DNA of 64,000 nucleotides from Syngnathus acus. Lineage: Eukaryota; Chordata; Actinopteri; Syngnathiformes; Syngnathidae. Of the stretch, positions 1 through 10,203 are shown one piece after another. How positions within the stretch are numbered: position 1 is the stretch's first letter; each line of letters opens with the position of its first letter. The notes under the pieces are model-generated. The model was not told where the DNA came from and did not search any database. It saw only the letters and a list, made by a program, of their open reading frames with translations. A program made the position numbers and the translations under genes. Where the stretch lies: the NCBI RefSeq assembly GCF_901709675.1, contig NC_051090.1, forward strand, positions 8,573,842 to 8,637,841. The letters run 5' to 3'.

Positions 1-1128
1 CCACACTGCAAGTAAGCAAAGGATCATGGAAGAATGGAACGACCATGATTTCCACATTGTGTTAATAATACACTTGCACCATAGTGGCAAATTTCTGTAA
101 TATTGAATTCATGTTTACAATTGAGTAAGCCCATTTTAGAAATAGCTTATTAGCCTGTGAGATTGTATACTTTAGAATCAGTCTACATTTTCGGGGGGGA
201 AATTATGACACACCTTTACGACACAATCAAATCTCTTTGAGGGAAAAAAAAAGGTCCTGTCATTGTTTTACTTCATAAATGCCTTTGATCCATTTTCTGT
301 ACCTCCCCCCTCCAAAGCTTCATCCCTCACCTCCCAGTCTCCCCCTTCAGGCAGCCAGTCAACACGGAGGTGAAGAGGCCGCTGTCACCACGGCAAAGAT
401 CTATCTCCCCCGGCACATCACACTTCCTGTAACATCATCCTTCCAGGTTTTGATCAGGGTCAGGGTAACGAGGGGAGGCGAAGGGGCTCGAACAATGCAA
501 AGGATTGTGATCTTGCTTTTTTTTTTTCCCGGCTTCAGCACAGACATTTGTAACCCGATATGGGGTCAGACAATAATCACATCCCCCAGCCGGCCAACCC
601 CGGTGCTCGTTGCGACCTCGTTTGGCCCTCAATTCTCTGCTCTGTCTTTCTTTCTCAACAAGGTCACTTGGCATACTCGAATATGCGGAACCTCCTGACA
701 CTATGACAGAACTGATAAGTCTTAGTTTTAAAACTGGAGGGAAGCCCAATGTTCAGCCTACTGGTACTTTATAAGGGACCATGGCAAAACAAAGAGCTGT
801 GACATTAATGGTAAATTGTTAGCCTTTGGTTTGATTGTGATATCCGGCGAACCTTTCTCTCCTACCACACCTGCACTTGGTCATGTGGGCATTTTGCAGC
901 TTACATAAAGGAAAAAAAAATTCTTTATTTTATGATCACAAGTGAAACATTAGCTCTACCAGGAACTATTTGTTTAATTTTTCATCATATTTCCAACAAG
1001 GTATGAGGAAGTACTTGTCGTATAAATCACACTGGTTTAAAGTGCTGTGTCATGACCCAGAAAAAAATTCAATGTGTTTTCTGAATGAGTTAAGCATTTA
1101 TGCTGTCACAAAACAATGAATAGTTAAT

Positions 1129-1158
1129 AACTGATCTTTTTTTAAACAAAGATCAGTT
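1129..1158. repeat. Short perfect inverted repeat
   Basis: Two 11-base arms, AACTGATCTTT at 1129-1139 and its exact reverse complement at 1148-1158, are separated by eight bases. The structure is probably incidental; no function is claimed. Confidence 0.6.
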
Positions 1159-3737
1159 TGGTCAGCCAATGGCTGTTTTATGTACATTATGATATTGTAA
1201 TTGTAGCATGCTGTCAATCATTATTGCATCGCAACCATCAGAAATTTATGATCATAGAAATGGATTTCGCTCTATGTTCAGTGTGACCCTCACTAGTCTA
1301 AATACTGTTTTCAGATTAATGTTGCTTTTCTGTGAATTAAGCAGCAAAACAAATTCCATCACTGAAAATGACATCAGTTGCTCAGGGCTCAGGTAACCAA
1401 TCACAGCTCACCTGTTAACTATTTGGTCATGTGGCTATGAATGAATGTGTACGTATTAGTTGGTATTTGGGTCACAACAACCAGTCGCAACTTCATGAAT
1501 CTATTATCTATTGCATTATCAGATTAATTGCCATTTTGATTGACATCTTATTGGAAACTACACTGCTACTTTCTAGTTGTATGATCTTTTTAAATGTTTA
1601 TTTCTAGATCCGTGGCAATGTTTACGCAGCACCCCCCCTAAAAAAAATGAAATCCATTTGCACTGTTCAAACTCCAGTCATGTATATTTTTGTGGAACAC
1701 TTTTTTTATTGTCACTAAATAATAATAATAAACAGCTTGAAATCCAACTTGTATCTGTCATTATCTATCCACTCATTTTTAATAATGTAAATATAATAAC
1801 CAGCAAAGTGATATTTAAATTATTATATTTGTAGATGAATACTTAGATTTTTATGAAGTGCGATATGGCTCGTTTTGGCTTTTCCCTGACTCACTTTTAG
1901 TCTCCTGAGGGATGACGCGTCCACTGATTCTCATTGAGGATGCTGCCAGCGAGAAGCAGCACAATGTGAGGAAACAAGTCGCACATGACACATTGACGCA
2001 CTTGCATGCAGGTGGCTTAGTAACCCTTAGCTCCAGCATGCTGGTACTGTCCAGCTGTAATCGCAGCAGAGAGGAAGCCGCTGCTTTTTATCAAAACAAA
2101 ACAATGAACGAAGATATGAAGAGAAAAAAATAGATGTATATTCTGTCTTGTAACACAAAAGGATGAAAAACACTTCTCATTGCATTATGCCTGTATTGCA
2201 GGGTCAAGTGCGGACAGATATGTGTCGCATGTGCTATCTCAGTACGGAAATGTCAAGCTGGATACAAAGAAGACAACTGGCATCATGTACCGGAAAGCTC
2301 CCGCTCAGATATGCAGGCTTTGCCTTCTTTCCATTTGCCATGCTTGTAAAAACAAAAAGGCTCATCTGCTGTTTCGACTCTGATGTTGGAGTGTTTGTGA
2401 GAATGTTTTCGCCTTATCTCCAGTGAAGCACGGTGATGATGTAGTAGCTCATTCCTAAAAACAATCAAGTTTCCAACAACAATTTAAGGTGTTAGGATCA
2501 GTAGAATCCCACTTAGATGTTTTTATCAGTAAACGGCCTTGTGCGATGTTGATAACGTGTGACGCAAACCAAGAAGAGCATTTCAGTGCGCCTTTCTGGT
2601 AAACCTCCTGTTTCCTCTTAATCAGTCCTGGGAAATAGATAGGTCCAAGTGACCCCTCCACCCATTCTTACAAGTCTGTGACTTTGTTGTTGACACTTTC
2701 AGGCCATATTTGGTAGTTTTGGTGAGCACATCAAATAAAAGGTCAGTAAGACAATGGACAGTGACATTTTGCTGTTTTATACATCCAGTAGAGGAGAGCA
2801 TGTTTAGATACCACACGCTCTGCCTTCTCAGGAATGTTTCTCCAAATTCAACCATTAACCTTTTGCATGAATGCAAGTGTGTACACTAGAGCGAGTTAGC
2901 ATGTTTGTGGGACACAGAGTCACTCGGCAGTTATATTGCTCTGTTGACTTGTGAATCAGTGTCACAGCTGGCGACTGCATCAGCTTACCAATGAGGACTT
3001 GTGCACACAGGATGGGAACCTTTTTTGCTGTGTGTATGACATCAGTCCATGCCTCGGGGTGTTTGGGGAAAGAGGATGGTATCTCTGTTCCTAATTGTCA
3101 GACAAGAACATCCTCACTTGATGGCTGAATGGAAAAGGTGTGTGCGGAGGGGGTCGGTATACCCTCGAGCATGTCCCCCTCACACGCCCCCAGCTCAGCA
3201 GTTAAAATTCCTTCATGGTGAACACCTGACAGACTCCAGGTAATCCTCTCAGGTGGGCTTAACACAACAATACGATCAGGGTAAACTTCCTGTGGGTTAA
3301 AAGATGGAAATTTCCACTTCATATTAACAGCCTGTTTTTTTTTCCCATTGCTGTTCACCTTGACATCTTTGTTGTTCTTGTGTAAACAACAAAAGATGAA
3401 AAGGAACAACTGGTGGAGACGTAGCAAGGCAAAGATGTCAACCAAGTCATTCTACCTGTTTAAGATTTCGCATTTTTACTCAAACAAGGAATCTGTTCAC
3501 TAATTATTAACCGCATTGTAGTCATAGCTTCTTTCGGAAGGCCATTATGACTGTCAACCCAAATAAATGTATGAACACCGCATATTATATACAGTAAAAG
3601 CTACAAAACAAACTGACAAACAACTCGTTTTCAAGTCAGATGAGTAAAAACTGGTCAAATATTTAAAAAAAAAAGATATTAAAAGTGAAGACAATTTGCA
3701 ATTCTAGTAATGATACACGAATTTGATGCGCAATTTG

Positions 3738-3814
3738 TTTTTGCGGGCCACATAAAATGATGTGGCGGGCCGTATCTGGCCCCCCGGGCCTTGAGTTTGA
3801 CACCTGTGCTGTAG
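3738..3814. mobile_element. hAT-like transposon end fragment
   Basis: The stretch has the GC-rich text (GCGGGCCACAT..., ...GGGCCTTGAGTTTGACACCTG) typical of degraded hAT-family termini in vertebrate genomes, where the end normally reads CAGGTGTCAAACTC on the other strand. Only one end is seen, with no transposase and no clear target duplication. Family assignment is from memory of such ends. Confidence 0.5.
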
Positions 3815-4770
3815 CGTGACGTGAACAACAATGTTGCAAAATATTTATATCCCTTAATATCTTTTAAACTAAAAATAACCTCCTGCGCCTGTAGGAAACC
3901 AAGCTGACGTACGCGAGCTATAAAAGTAAAACAAAGAGCCGAGAGGTGCTAAAATGCCTCGTGGAGGTGAGAAAAGCCACATTGTATGCGGGCTGCCATG
4001 CAGCTTCTTGATGAGGACTGTCGGCCGTCACTGATGAACAATGTCACCGCTCCGCAGCTGCAAGAGAGGGGGGAGAAAAATCCAAACGGGAAAAAGCAGC
4101 GTCGGCAGGCAACAGGATGCACATGGCCCTGAGAAGGATAACTTGTAGGATGCAGGAAATAGAGAGAACGATAGGAAGGGGGCCATTCCGATCACAGCTG
4201 TGTTCGGATTGAGAAAATTCCTATTTTGAAACACACCGAGGCATGTTGTTGTCCTTTCACAAGTTGACAAAGCAGCGGAAAACCACTGTTGGTCCCAGTA
4301 TTGTGCTTGTCATTGTTGCTTTATGTTTTGATGTCAGATTAAACATAAGAAACTAAAAAGAATGCTGTGCATGGCCTGGCTACATTTCTTGATTTGAAAA
4401 TTTGGCCCCACTGAATTCATAATTGAATAGCCCTGCCCCAACCCTAACCCCATTATAAGCCTAAGTCACACAATGACCAAGAAAGGTCTACAGGCTCGTA
4501 AAAACTTTGGGAGTTTGCACAGTCACTGCTCATTAACAGCAGGCCTCTTGCTGATGTCACAGCACGCTGTCCACTCCTTATTGAATAATAATACTTAAGT
4601 CAGTCATTGTGGCGCACGTGTAATGGAAATCCCAATATGACATCCGATTAAATTGATCTTCTGCAATCTTTATCAGATACATTTATGAAACAAATCAGCA
4701 CACGCTCAGGTTGATCGGCTAGGATAATAGATGGAATGATGAATTGCAATTACTGTTGTTATTATTATAG

Positions 4771-5089
4771 TACAATAAACCCTCGTTTATCGCGAATAAT
4801 TGGTTCCAAAAACCACCCGCGATAAGTGAAATCCGCAAAGTACGGTCACCAACAAGAAGTACTGGGCAGGCTAACGAGTTAGCGGAAAGATGCTAACACG
4901 CGAAAACTTCTTAAGGAATGTAAACGAACATTTGGAGCAATACTATATTGTCCTGAAGGTTAGACACATGTTTCCTCAATTTAGAAGTTTTATTTTGACT
5001 TTTAAATGTTTTTTTTAATTCGGAAAAAAAAATCCGCGATGTAGTGAAGCCGCGATAAACGAAACGCGAAGTAGAGAGGGATCACTGTA
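4771..5089. mobile_element. pogo/Tigger-like MITE with TA ends
   Basis: The left end reads TACAATAAACCCTCGTTTAT followed by CGCG. The right end, read in reverse, gives TACAGTGATCCCTC and then a TTCGTTTATCGCGG stretch. These imperfect inverted ends with CCCTCGTTTATCGCG text are typical of non-autonomous pogo/Tigger elements inserted at TA. There is no transposase reading frame. The element is about 319 bp. Confidence 0.65.
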
Positions 5090-5500
5090 TTGCTGCTGCT
5101 GTTGAGTTTGGTATTATAAACATGGCCACAATTGCTACAGTAAATAGGAAAGCATATGCTATGTTTTACTTTATAACTGAAAGAAGCCAAGTTTCCAGAC
5201 AAAAGAAAAATAATATAATTTTCAGCCCGATAATATCAGAAGATGCTCCATAAAATATTGATGAATTGTCATTTGTTTGCACTGTTCTGGTTGGGTGGGC
5301 TTTTTCTCGTGTGACGTATGCGCGGATGCGGTGCGTGCAGTGGGTGCGTGTTGAAAAGGCAAGTCGGAAGGGGAGTGAGCGGAGTATGCAGCTGCACCAT
5401 ACACGTCTTCTTTCATTTGTGTGTCTGTCTGTGTTTGCAATAAGTTGAAAGAAGACTTTTCATGGAAAGGATTTTTACCATCTTCTTCCAGACTTTTCTG

Positions 5501-5562
5501 CGCTGAGTTAACTGGTTTGTTTCCTTACATCACCTCGACGACTCCACAGACCCGAGCACAAT
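5501..5562 (+). other. b3gnt7: Probable 5' exon of b3gnt7 (3' boundary only)
   Basis: A strong splice donor, AT|GTAAGTGT, lies at 5562/5563. The b3gnt7 coding exon begins 866 bases downstream after a good acceptor (TTGACCAG at 6421-6428). Joining the two gives AT+G ATG AAC, so the mature mRNA would gain an extra start codon across the junction. The 5' limit of this exon is not visible and the start given here is arbitrary. The region at 5266-5560 is more GC-rich than its surroundings, as expected for a promoter and 5' UTR. Confidence 0.4.
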
Positions 5563-6429
5563 GTAAGTGTTTTTTGAATGATGGGTAGAACTGTATTTAA
5601 ATCAAGTTGAAGGGAAGGTGAATTTTAATTTGAAACAAAAGAGCGAAGGTCTCATATAGGAGTGTCTTTGGAGAGCGCAACGAGCCCTGGCATGAAATGA
5701 TGGAAACGTGACAATTACAAATTCTTACAAAAGTGATGCCATACAAATGAACAGTTTTTACTCTAGCACTTAATGTCATCATAATAAAAAAATACCACCA
5801 AAAATGGAATGGTGGGTAGGGGCGGGGGTGTGGTCAGTTTTCAGTATGTGACATCTATTGTTTGCACGCAAAAAAAAACAACAAACTGAAGATGAGTACA
5901 GTATTAATGAAACACATTCTTTGACTTGCAGGCTACACAAAGAAAAACGAATACATAAGAATAAAATATGTGATCATGGCAACTAAACTTTTTTTACTCA
6001 GCGCACACAGAATTTCTCGTAGAGAAAATGCAAATTAATAAATGGGTATTTATTCACGCATTGAATTTTCTTTAGGTATCAATAGTCACATTCCTAAACA
6101 GCAGGTTTTTTTTTATCTTCTAGCAAAGTTTAAAAAATCCGTTTCCACCTGTGAACTTCCATCGGTTGTCCATCAGTAAAGTTTTTTCCAAGTATGAAAT
6201 TTACAGTGGAGTAGCATCATACCAATCCCAATTATTTACAAAAGTTCTAAGGAGCCACTTGTGAATGGCAGTGAATGAGTTTTAGCTAAAGCATTGCCTT
6301 GAGTGTCTGGCTGCAGTCCGAGATTTGTGGTTTTACCTGACTTCCCTTGTGATGACAGTTCTTGTTCAATGGAAATATTTTAAAAATACAATGCACTGGA
6401 TTGAAATGTATTGCTTTGTCTTGACCAGG

Positions 6430-7668
6430 ATGAACAACAGAGATCGCTGGAAGGTGTACAAGAGTGTGGCTGTCATGTTCTGCCTTGCGGTGGTGGCACT
6501 GACTGTTGTCCACAGGGTAAGCATCAACATGGTGGCTCAGTCCCAACTCGAGAGGCTGGCTCGCATGGATGCCTCGGACGGAGCGCAATCTGGCGCTTTA
6601 CACTCCTCTCGGAGAATAACGAGTTTTTGGAAGACGAGCAAACACCGGCTTTTTCCACCCGGTCGGTCAACCACCCAGAAGTCCCATGTCACTGAAGAAA
6701 AAACTCCTACAACCTGGGGTGTAACCAACTCCAACTGTAGCGCCAATCTCAATTTCTCAGGCCAGCATTGGTTCCGGGGCTTGGAGGAAAATTTCAAGCA
6801 GTTCATGCTTTATCGACACTGTCGTTACTTTCCAATGCTCCTCAACCATCCTGAGAAGTGCTCAGGGGACGTATATTTACTCATGGTGATCAAGTCGGTG
6901 GCTACCCAGTATGACCGTAGAGAGGTCATTCGGAAAACTTGGGGAAAGGAGCGAGTGTTGAATGGCAAGAGGATAAAGACCCTTTTCCTTCTTGCTGCAC
7001 CATCCAACCGTGTCGAAAGAGCAAACCATCAGAAGCTTGTGGAGTATGAGAACCAAATCTACGGCGATATCCTCCAGTGGGACTTCTTGGATAGCTTTTT
7101 CAATCTCACCCTGAAGGAGACTCATTTCCTCAAATGGTTCCACACCTACTGCCCGAACGTTCGCTACATCTTTAAAGGGGACGATGACGTCTTCGTCAAC
7201 GTGGAGAACATTTTCGAGTTTCTCGACAGCACGGGCCATGTGAGGAATCTATTTGTTGGGGATGTGATCTTTAAGGCCAAGCCAATCCGCAGAAAGGAAA
7301 ACAAGTACTACATCCCTCAAGCTCTGTACAACAAATCTCATTACCCTCCATATGCTGGCGGAGGAGGTTTTCTGATGGATGGAACGGTGGCACGGAGGCT
7401 TCACTGGGTGGCAGACACCCTGGAGTTGTACCCCATTGATGACGTCTTCTTGGGTATGTGCCTCGAGGTGCTTCAGGTCACTCCGATAAAACACAACGCC
7501 TTTAAGACGTTTGGCCTTGTGAAAAACAAGAGCAGCAAGTTGAACAGAGAACCTTGTTTCTTTAGGAGCATGATTGTTGTTCACAAACTGCTCCCGTTGG
7601 AACTTCGACACATGTGGAATCTGGTCAACAGTGACCTGGTATGCTCGCAGAAAGTCGAGATCCTATAG
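6430..7668 (+). CDS. b3gnt7: Beta-1,3-N-acetylglucosaminyltransferase 7
   Basis: A type II Golgi enzyme of glycosyltransferase family 31. The family adds GlcNAc in beta-1,3 linkage to galactose; B3GNT7 acts in (sulfated) poly-N-acetyllactosamine and keratan sulfate chain extension. From ATG 6430 the protein is 412 aa (mammalian forms are about 400). It has a short basic cytosolic tail, a membrane segment at about residues 11-28 ([16 protein letters not shown]), and a variable stem to about 100. The catalytic domain follows, with NHPEKC at 139-144, IRKTWG at 167-172, the DxD-type metal/UDP-sugar motif GDDDVFVN at 250-257, YAGGGGFL at 308-315 and IDDVFLG at 336-342. N-glycosylation sequons lie at 102, 108, 225, 301 and 366. 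The frame stays open upstream to 6325, but a splice acceptor ends at 6428 and the family N-terminus fits the 6430 start, so the longer start is rejected. The gene is convergent with ncl, as in mammals. Confidence 0.93.
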   Translation: MNNRDRWKVYKSVAVMFCLAVVALTVVHRVSINMVAQSQLERLARMDASDGAQSGALHSSRRITSFWKTSKHRLFPPGRSTTQKSHVTEEKTPTTWGVTNSNCSANLNFSGQHWFRGLEENFKQFMLYRHCRYFPMLLNHPEKCSGDVYLLMVIKSVATQYDRREVIRKTWGKERVLNGKRIKTLFLLAAPSNRVERANHQKLVEYENQIYGDILQWDFLDSFFNLTLKETHFLKWFHTYCPNVRYIFKGDDDVFVNVENIFEFLDSTGHVRNLFVGDVIFKAKPIRRKENKYYIPQALYNKSHYPPYAGGGGFLMDGTVARRLHWVADTLELYPIDDVFLGMCLEVLQVTPIKHNAFKTFGLVKNKSSKLNREPCFFRSMIVVHKLLPLELRHMWNLVNSDLVCSQKVEIL

Positions 7669-8515
7669 CTTGACGAGGACAAGGGAATGGACAGCGCCCA
7701 GAACGTTAGCTGAATGTTGATCTCTGCTGAAATTGGCGAGCAATGTATATTCTCCTTTCTGTGGAGAGAAAATGGGACAGCATTTGCCAGCTCTGCAAAG
7801 AGGCTCTTTAAAATCCCCTAACTTATAGAGTGGGAAATTGTGGTATTTATAAGGTAGTTCCAAGACCTAACAATGGAAACACAAAAGAAGACGTAGTAAA
7901 GTGATCTTTGCGATATTGGCCTAGCTTGGTGCTCAGTGACCCTGTGGGCCTCCATCCTTGAGCATAATTAATTAGTCTAATTGGTCAATGATATAACTGA
8001 TGATAAACCCACAAATGTGATCTCTCGTAAACGTCGTTATGAATGTTTATGCCTGTCCAAAGAAACAAATCCTTCTTACTTTTTTTTTTAATGACTTAGC
8101 AATAAAAAGATGCCTGCTATCTTTTATCTGGGTGTAGGAGTGTGGCTAAAAGGCATCAGCCTATACCATAAAATTACCAGTGCTCTTTGTTTGGACAAGC
8201 ATAAACATTTTAATCAATTTTTGTATTGCACTTGGCAAAGAATGTGACTGCCATGGACATCTGCTACTCTATAGTACTGGGATTGTTGGTATTTCAAAAA
8301 TAGGTTTACATTATGACCCTGTACTAAAATTATTAGCGGTACGAATATGTAAGATGTTAATTTAAGAGTCCTGTCCTTGACAAATGGGTGTCAAATGTGG
8401 GGTTGATGTTTAATTTTAAAGCATGGAATCCATGCTAACTATATTGGGAGTGGATGTTAAGCAATATTCTGTATGTGAATATGAAAGTGTAAATAAATAT
8501 CCCAGTTTGGTGTCA
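7669..8515 (+). other. b3gnt7: b3gnt7 3' UTR with poly(A) signal
   Basis: After the TAG at 7666-7668 the sequence is non-coding. A canonical AATAAA at 8492-8497, followed by a GT-rich stretch at 8505-8540, is the best end-of-transcript signal. An earlier AATAAA at 8101-8106 could serve as an alternative site. The 3' limit is approximate. Confidence 0.55.
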
Positions 8516-9327
8516 GCAATTATTTTTGGTGTTGCAAATATGTCCTCGATCAGCAATTTTTGTCTTGGCTCTAAATAATCCCGACGTTTTCCTACGGCAC
8601 CGTTTAATTTAAGCCATTTAAGATAGAGATTTCAGCCCTTACATTCTGCACACACAATTTCCAGCTGTGATAACTAAAATAGGGAATGATTTGATCTTTT
8701 TAACCTGGTGGAAACAGCAATTAGATATCATGGTTGTCCCTGTCCCAAGCTATTCCAATCAAACCACACACCCGGGTTCCCAAAGTAGCCTGCTGATCAG
8801 CACCATGTTTGTTGACATGAATTGGGGGAGTCTTCTGATGTCCGTCTGGTTAATAGGTTAAGTAGAGGGCACAGCAGTCTTTCACACTACCACGCAATCT
8901 TTTCTTAAAGGCCCAAAGAAGAATAACTTTGTTAGTACAAGGAGAGGTGAGAATGTTAACTCGGGTTCAAATTAAAAGCATTCCTTAGTTGCAGAACTGT
9001 AATGAACTAATGTTACATTATAATGATATTCATTCACTATACTGCAACATTAGTATAGTCTTTGTAGTGTATTTAATCGCTAGTTTAGTTCATTTAAAAC
9101 TTTCCCATGACTAGTATTTAGTAAAGCACTGACAGACAGGCATCACATGACCATAGTTCAAGCACATCACAGCATCAAACGGCGTAAGGCTGGGCAAAGT
9201 AAACTAAATCTGTATCAAGAAATGTTAAGTCTGCCCAAACTTTACGAGACCCATTGTGCTGTCATGGTTCTTTTAAAATTAGTGATATAGCAATTAAGCT
9301 AACTAGATCCCTCAGCTGTCGTTTGAC

Positions 9328-9340
9328 TACCCCCTAGTGG
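9328..9340 (-). promoter_or_regulatory. CTCF-like motif
   Basis: Read on the minus strand the site is CCACTAGGGGGTA, close to the vertebrate CTCF core CCASYAGRKGGCR. It lies between the 3' ends of b3gnt7 and ncl. This is motif match only; occupancy is unknown. Confidence 0.35.
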
Positions 9341-9372
9341 ACGAAGTTCACACATGAAAATCAACAGCGCTT

Positions 9373-9435
9373 CACGGTTAGCATTTCAAAATCAAGTTTA
9401 GTCACTAAGCCATTAATTTTGAAATGCTAACCGTG
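9373..9435. repeat. Perfect 20-bp inverted repeat (63-nt hairpin)
   Basis: The left arm at 9373-9392 (CACGGTTAGCATTTCAAAAT) is the exact reverse complement of 9416-9435, with a 23-base loop. A transcript from either strand would fold into an uninterrupted 20-bp stem. It sits between two convergent genes, so read-through from either could include it. It could be a miniature transposon remnant, a miRNA-like hairpin or a 3'-end structure; the sequence alone does not decide. Confidence 0.75.
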
Positions 9436-9554
9436 CATATAGAGAATCTTTTGAACTTGCATTCTGATGAACCATTGAGTGCAAGCCTAGTTGAACTTAA
9501 GTCAGTATTGATATTGAAATTATAAAAATTGACAGTGAAATGATCACCCGGTTA

Positions 9555-10203
9555 AAAATCACCACCTTCAAGGTTTATTCATCGAGACAATTGTATTCTC
9601 AAATGGGAAACAGTCAACACTACAAACATGTTACACAATTGAGGTGCAGTCTTTCTCCAAACTTAACACACGTCCCGATAAACATGAATATTCCAGCGCC
9701 ATAACACTAAACTCTCTTCAAATCCTATCAAAATGCTTTACACATTACAGTAAGACTAAAGCAAACTAAACGACAAACAAAACCAAGTGGATACAAGTGT
9801 ATTTTTTTTTACAAAATGGTAAAATAGAAATTATACAAGCAGTTTAATTTACACATGTATGTATCGGAGGGAGAGGGGGGGGGGGGCAATGGGTGGGGGA
9901 CTAGCCTCAGTTTTCACAGCAAACTTGTTTTGCCAGACCCAGTCCCTCTAAGAATTACAAACTAAAGAGGTTTATGGGCACAGGTTATATTACTCAGGAC
10001 ATTCAGTACTCGAGCGAGTTGAAAGGTCATAGCGCCATATTGGCACAGGAGGGTAGGTGAAGCTGGCAGATTCTAAATACAGGGGCTAAAATGCCCGCTT
10101 ACAGTTAAATATTTAAGGATGCTTTTTGGAATGTCCAAAAGCTCTGAAAACAGATTAAACCAGAGTCCATGAAGTAAAAAAAACAGAAAAAAAGAAAATG
10201 AAT
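9555..10203 (-). other. ncl: ncl 3' UTR
   Basis: Downstream of the ncl stop (10206-10204), a minus-strand AATAAA lies at 9579-9574. No other gene signal interrupts the 650 bases between. A run of 12 G at 9875-9886 (C on the mRNA) lies inside. The 3' limit is approximate. Confidence 0.5.

Larger units (their letters stand above)
1..4770. other. Upstream intergenic DNA, no gene recognised
   Basis: No open reading frame here resembles a known protein, and none shows an exon with convincing splice sites. The longest (279-698, 139 aa) is proline- and leucine-rich and low in complexity at its start. A moderately GC-rich block at about 300-720 and another at about 1900-2060 stand out from the AT-rich surroundings and could be conserved regulatory DNA, but I cannot test conservation. 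Small repeats inside are listed separately. Confidence 0.5.
8516..9554. other. Intergenic spacer between convergent b3gnt7 and ncl
   Basis: About 1 kb separates the predicted 3' ends of two genes transcribed toward each other. There is no coding signal. It holds a CTCF-like motif at 9328-9340 and a 20-bp perfect hairpin at 9373-9435, both listed separately. Confidence 0.55.

Noticed and set aside
279-698. 139-codon frame on +
   Set aside because: Low-complexity proline/leucine start, poly-F stretch from a T run, no known domain and no splice context.
6325-6429. Longer b3gnt7 start at 6325 adding 35 residues
   Set aside because: A good splice acceptor ends at 6428, the extra residues are unlike the family, and ATG 6430 gives the expected short tail before the membrane segment.
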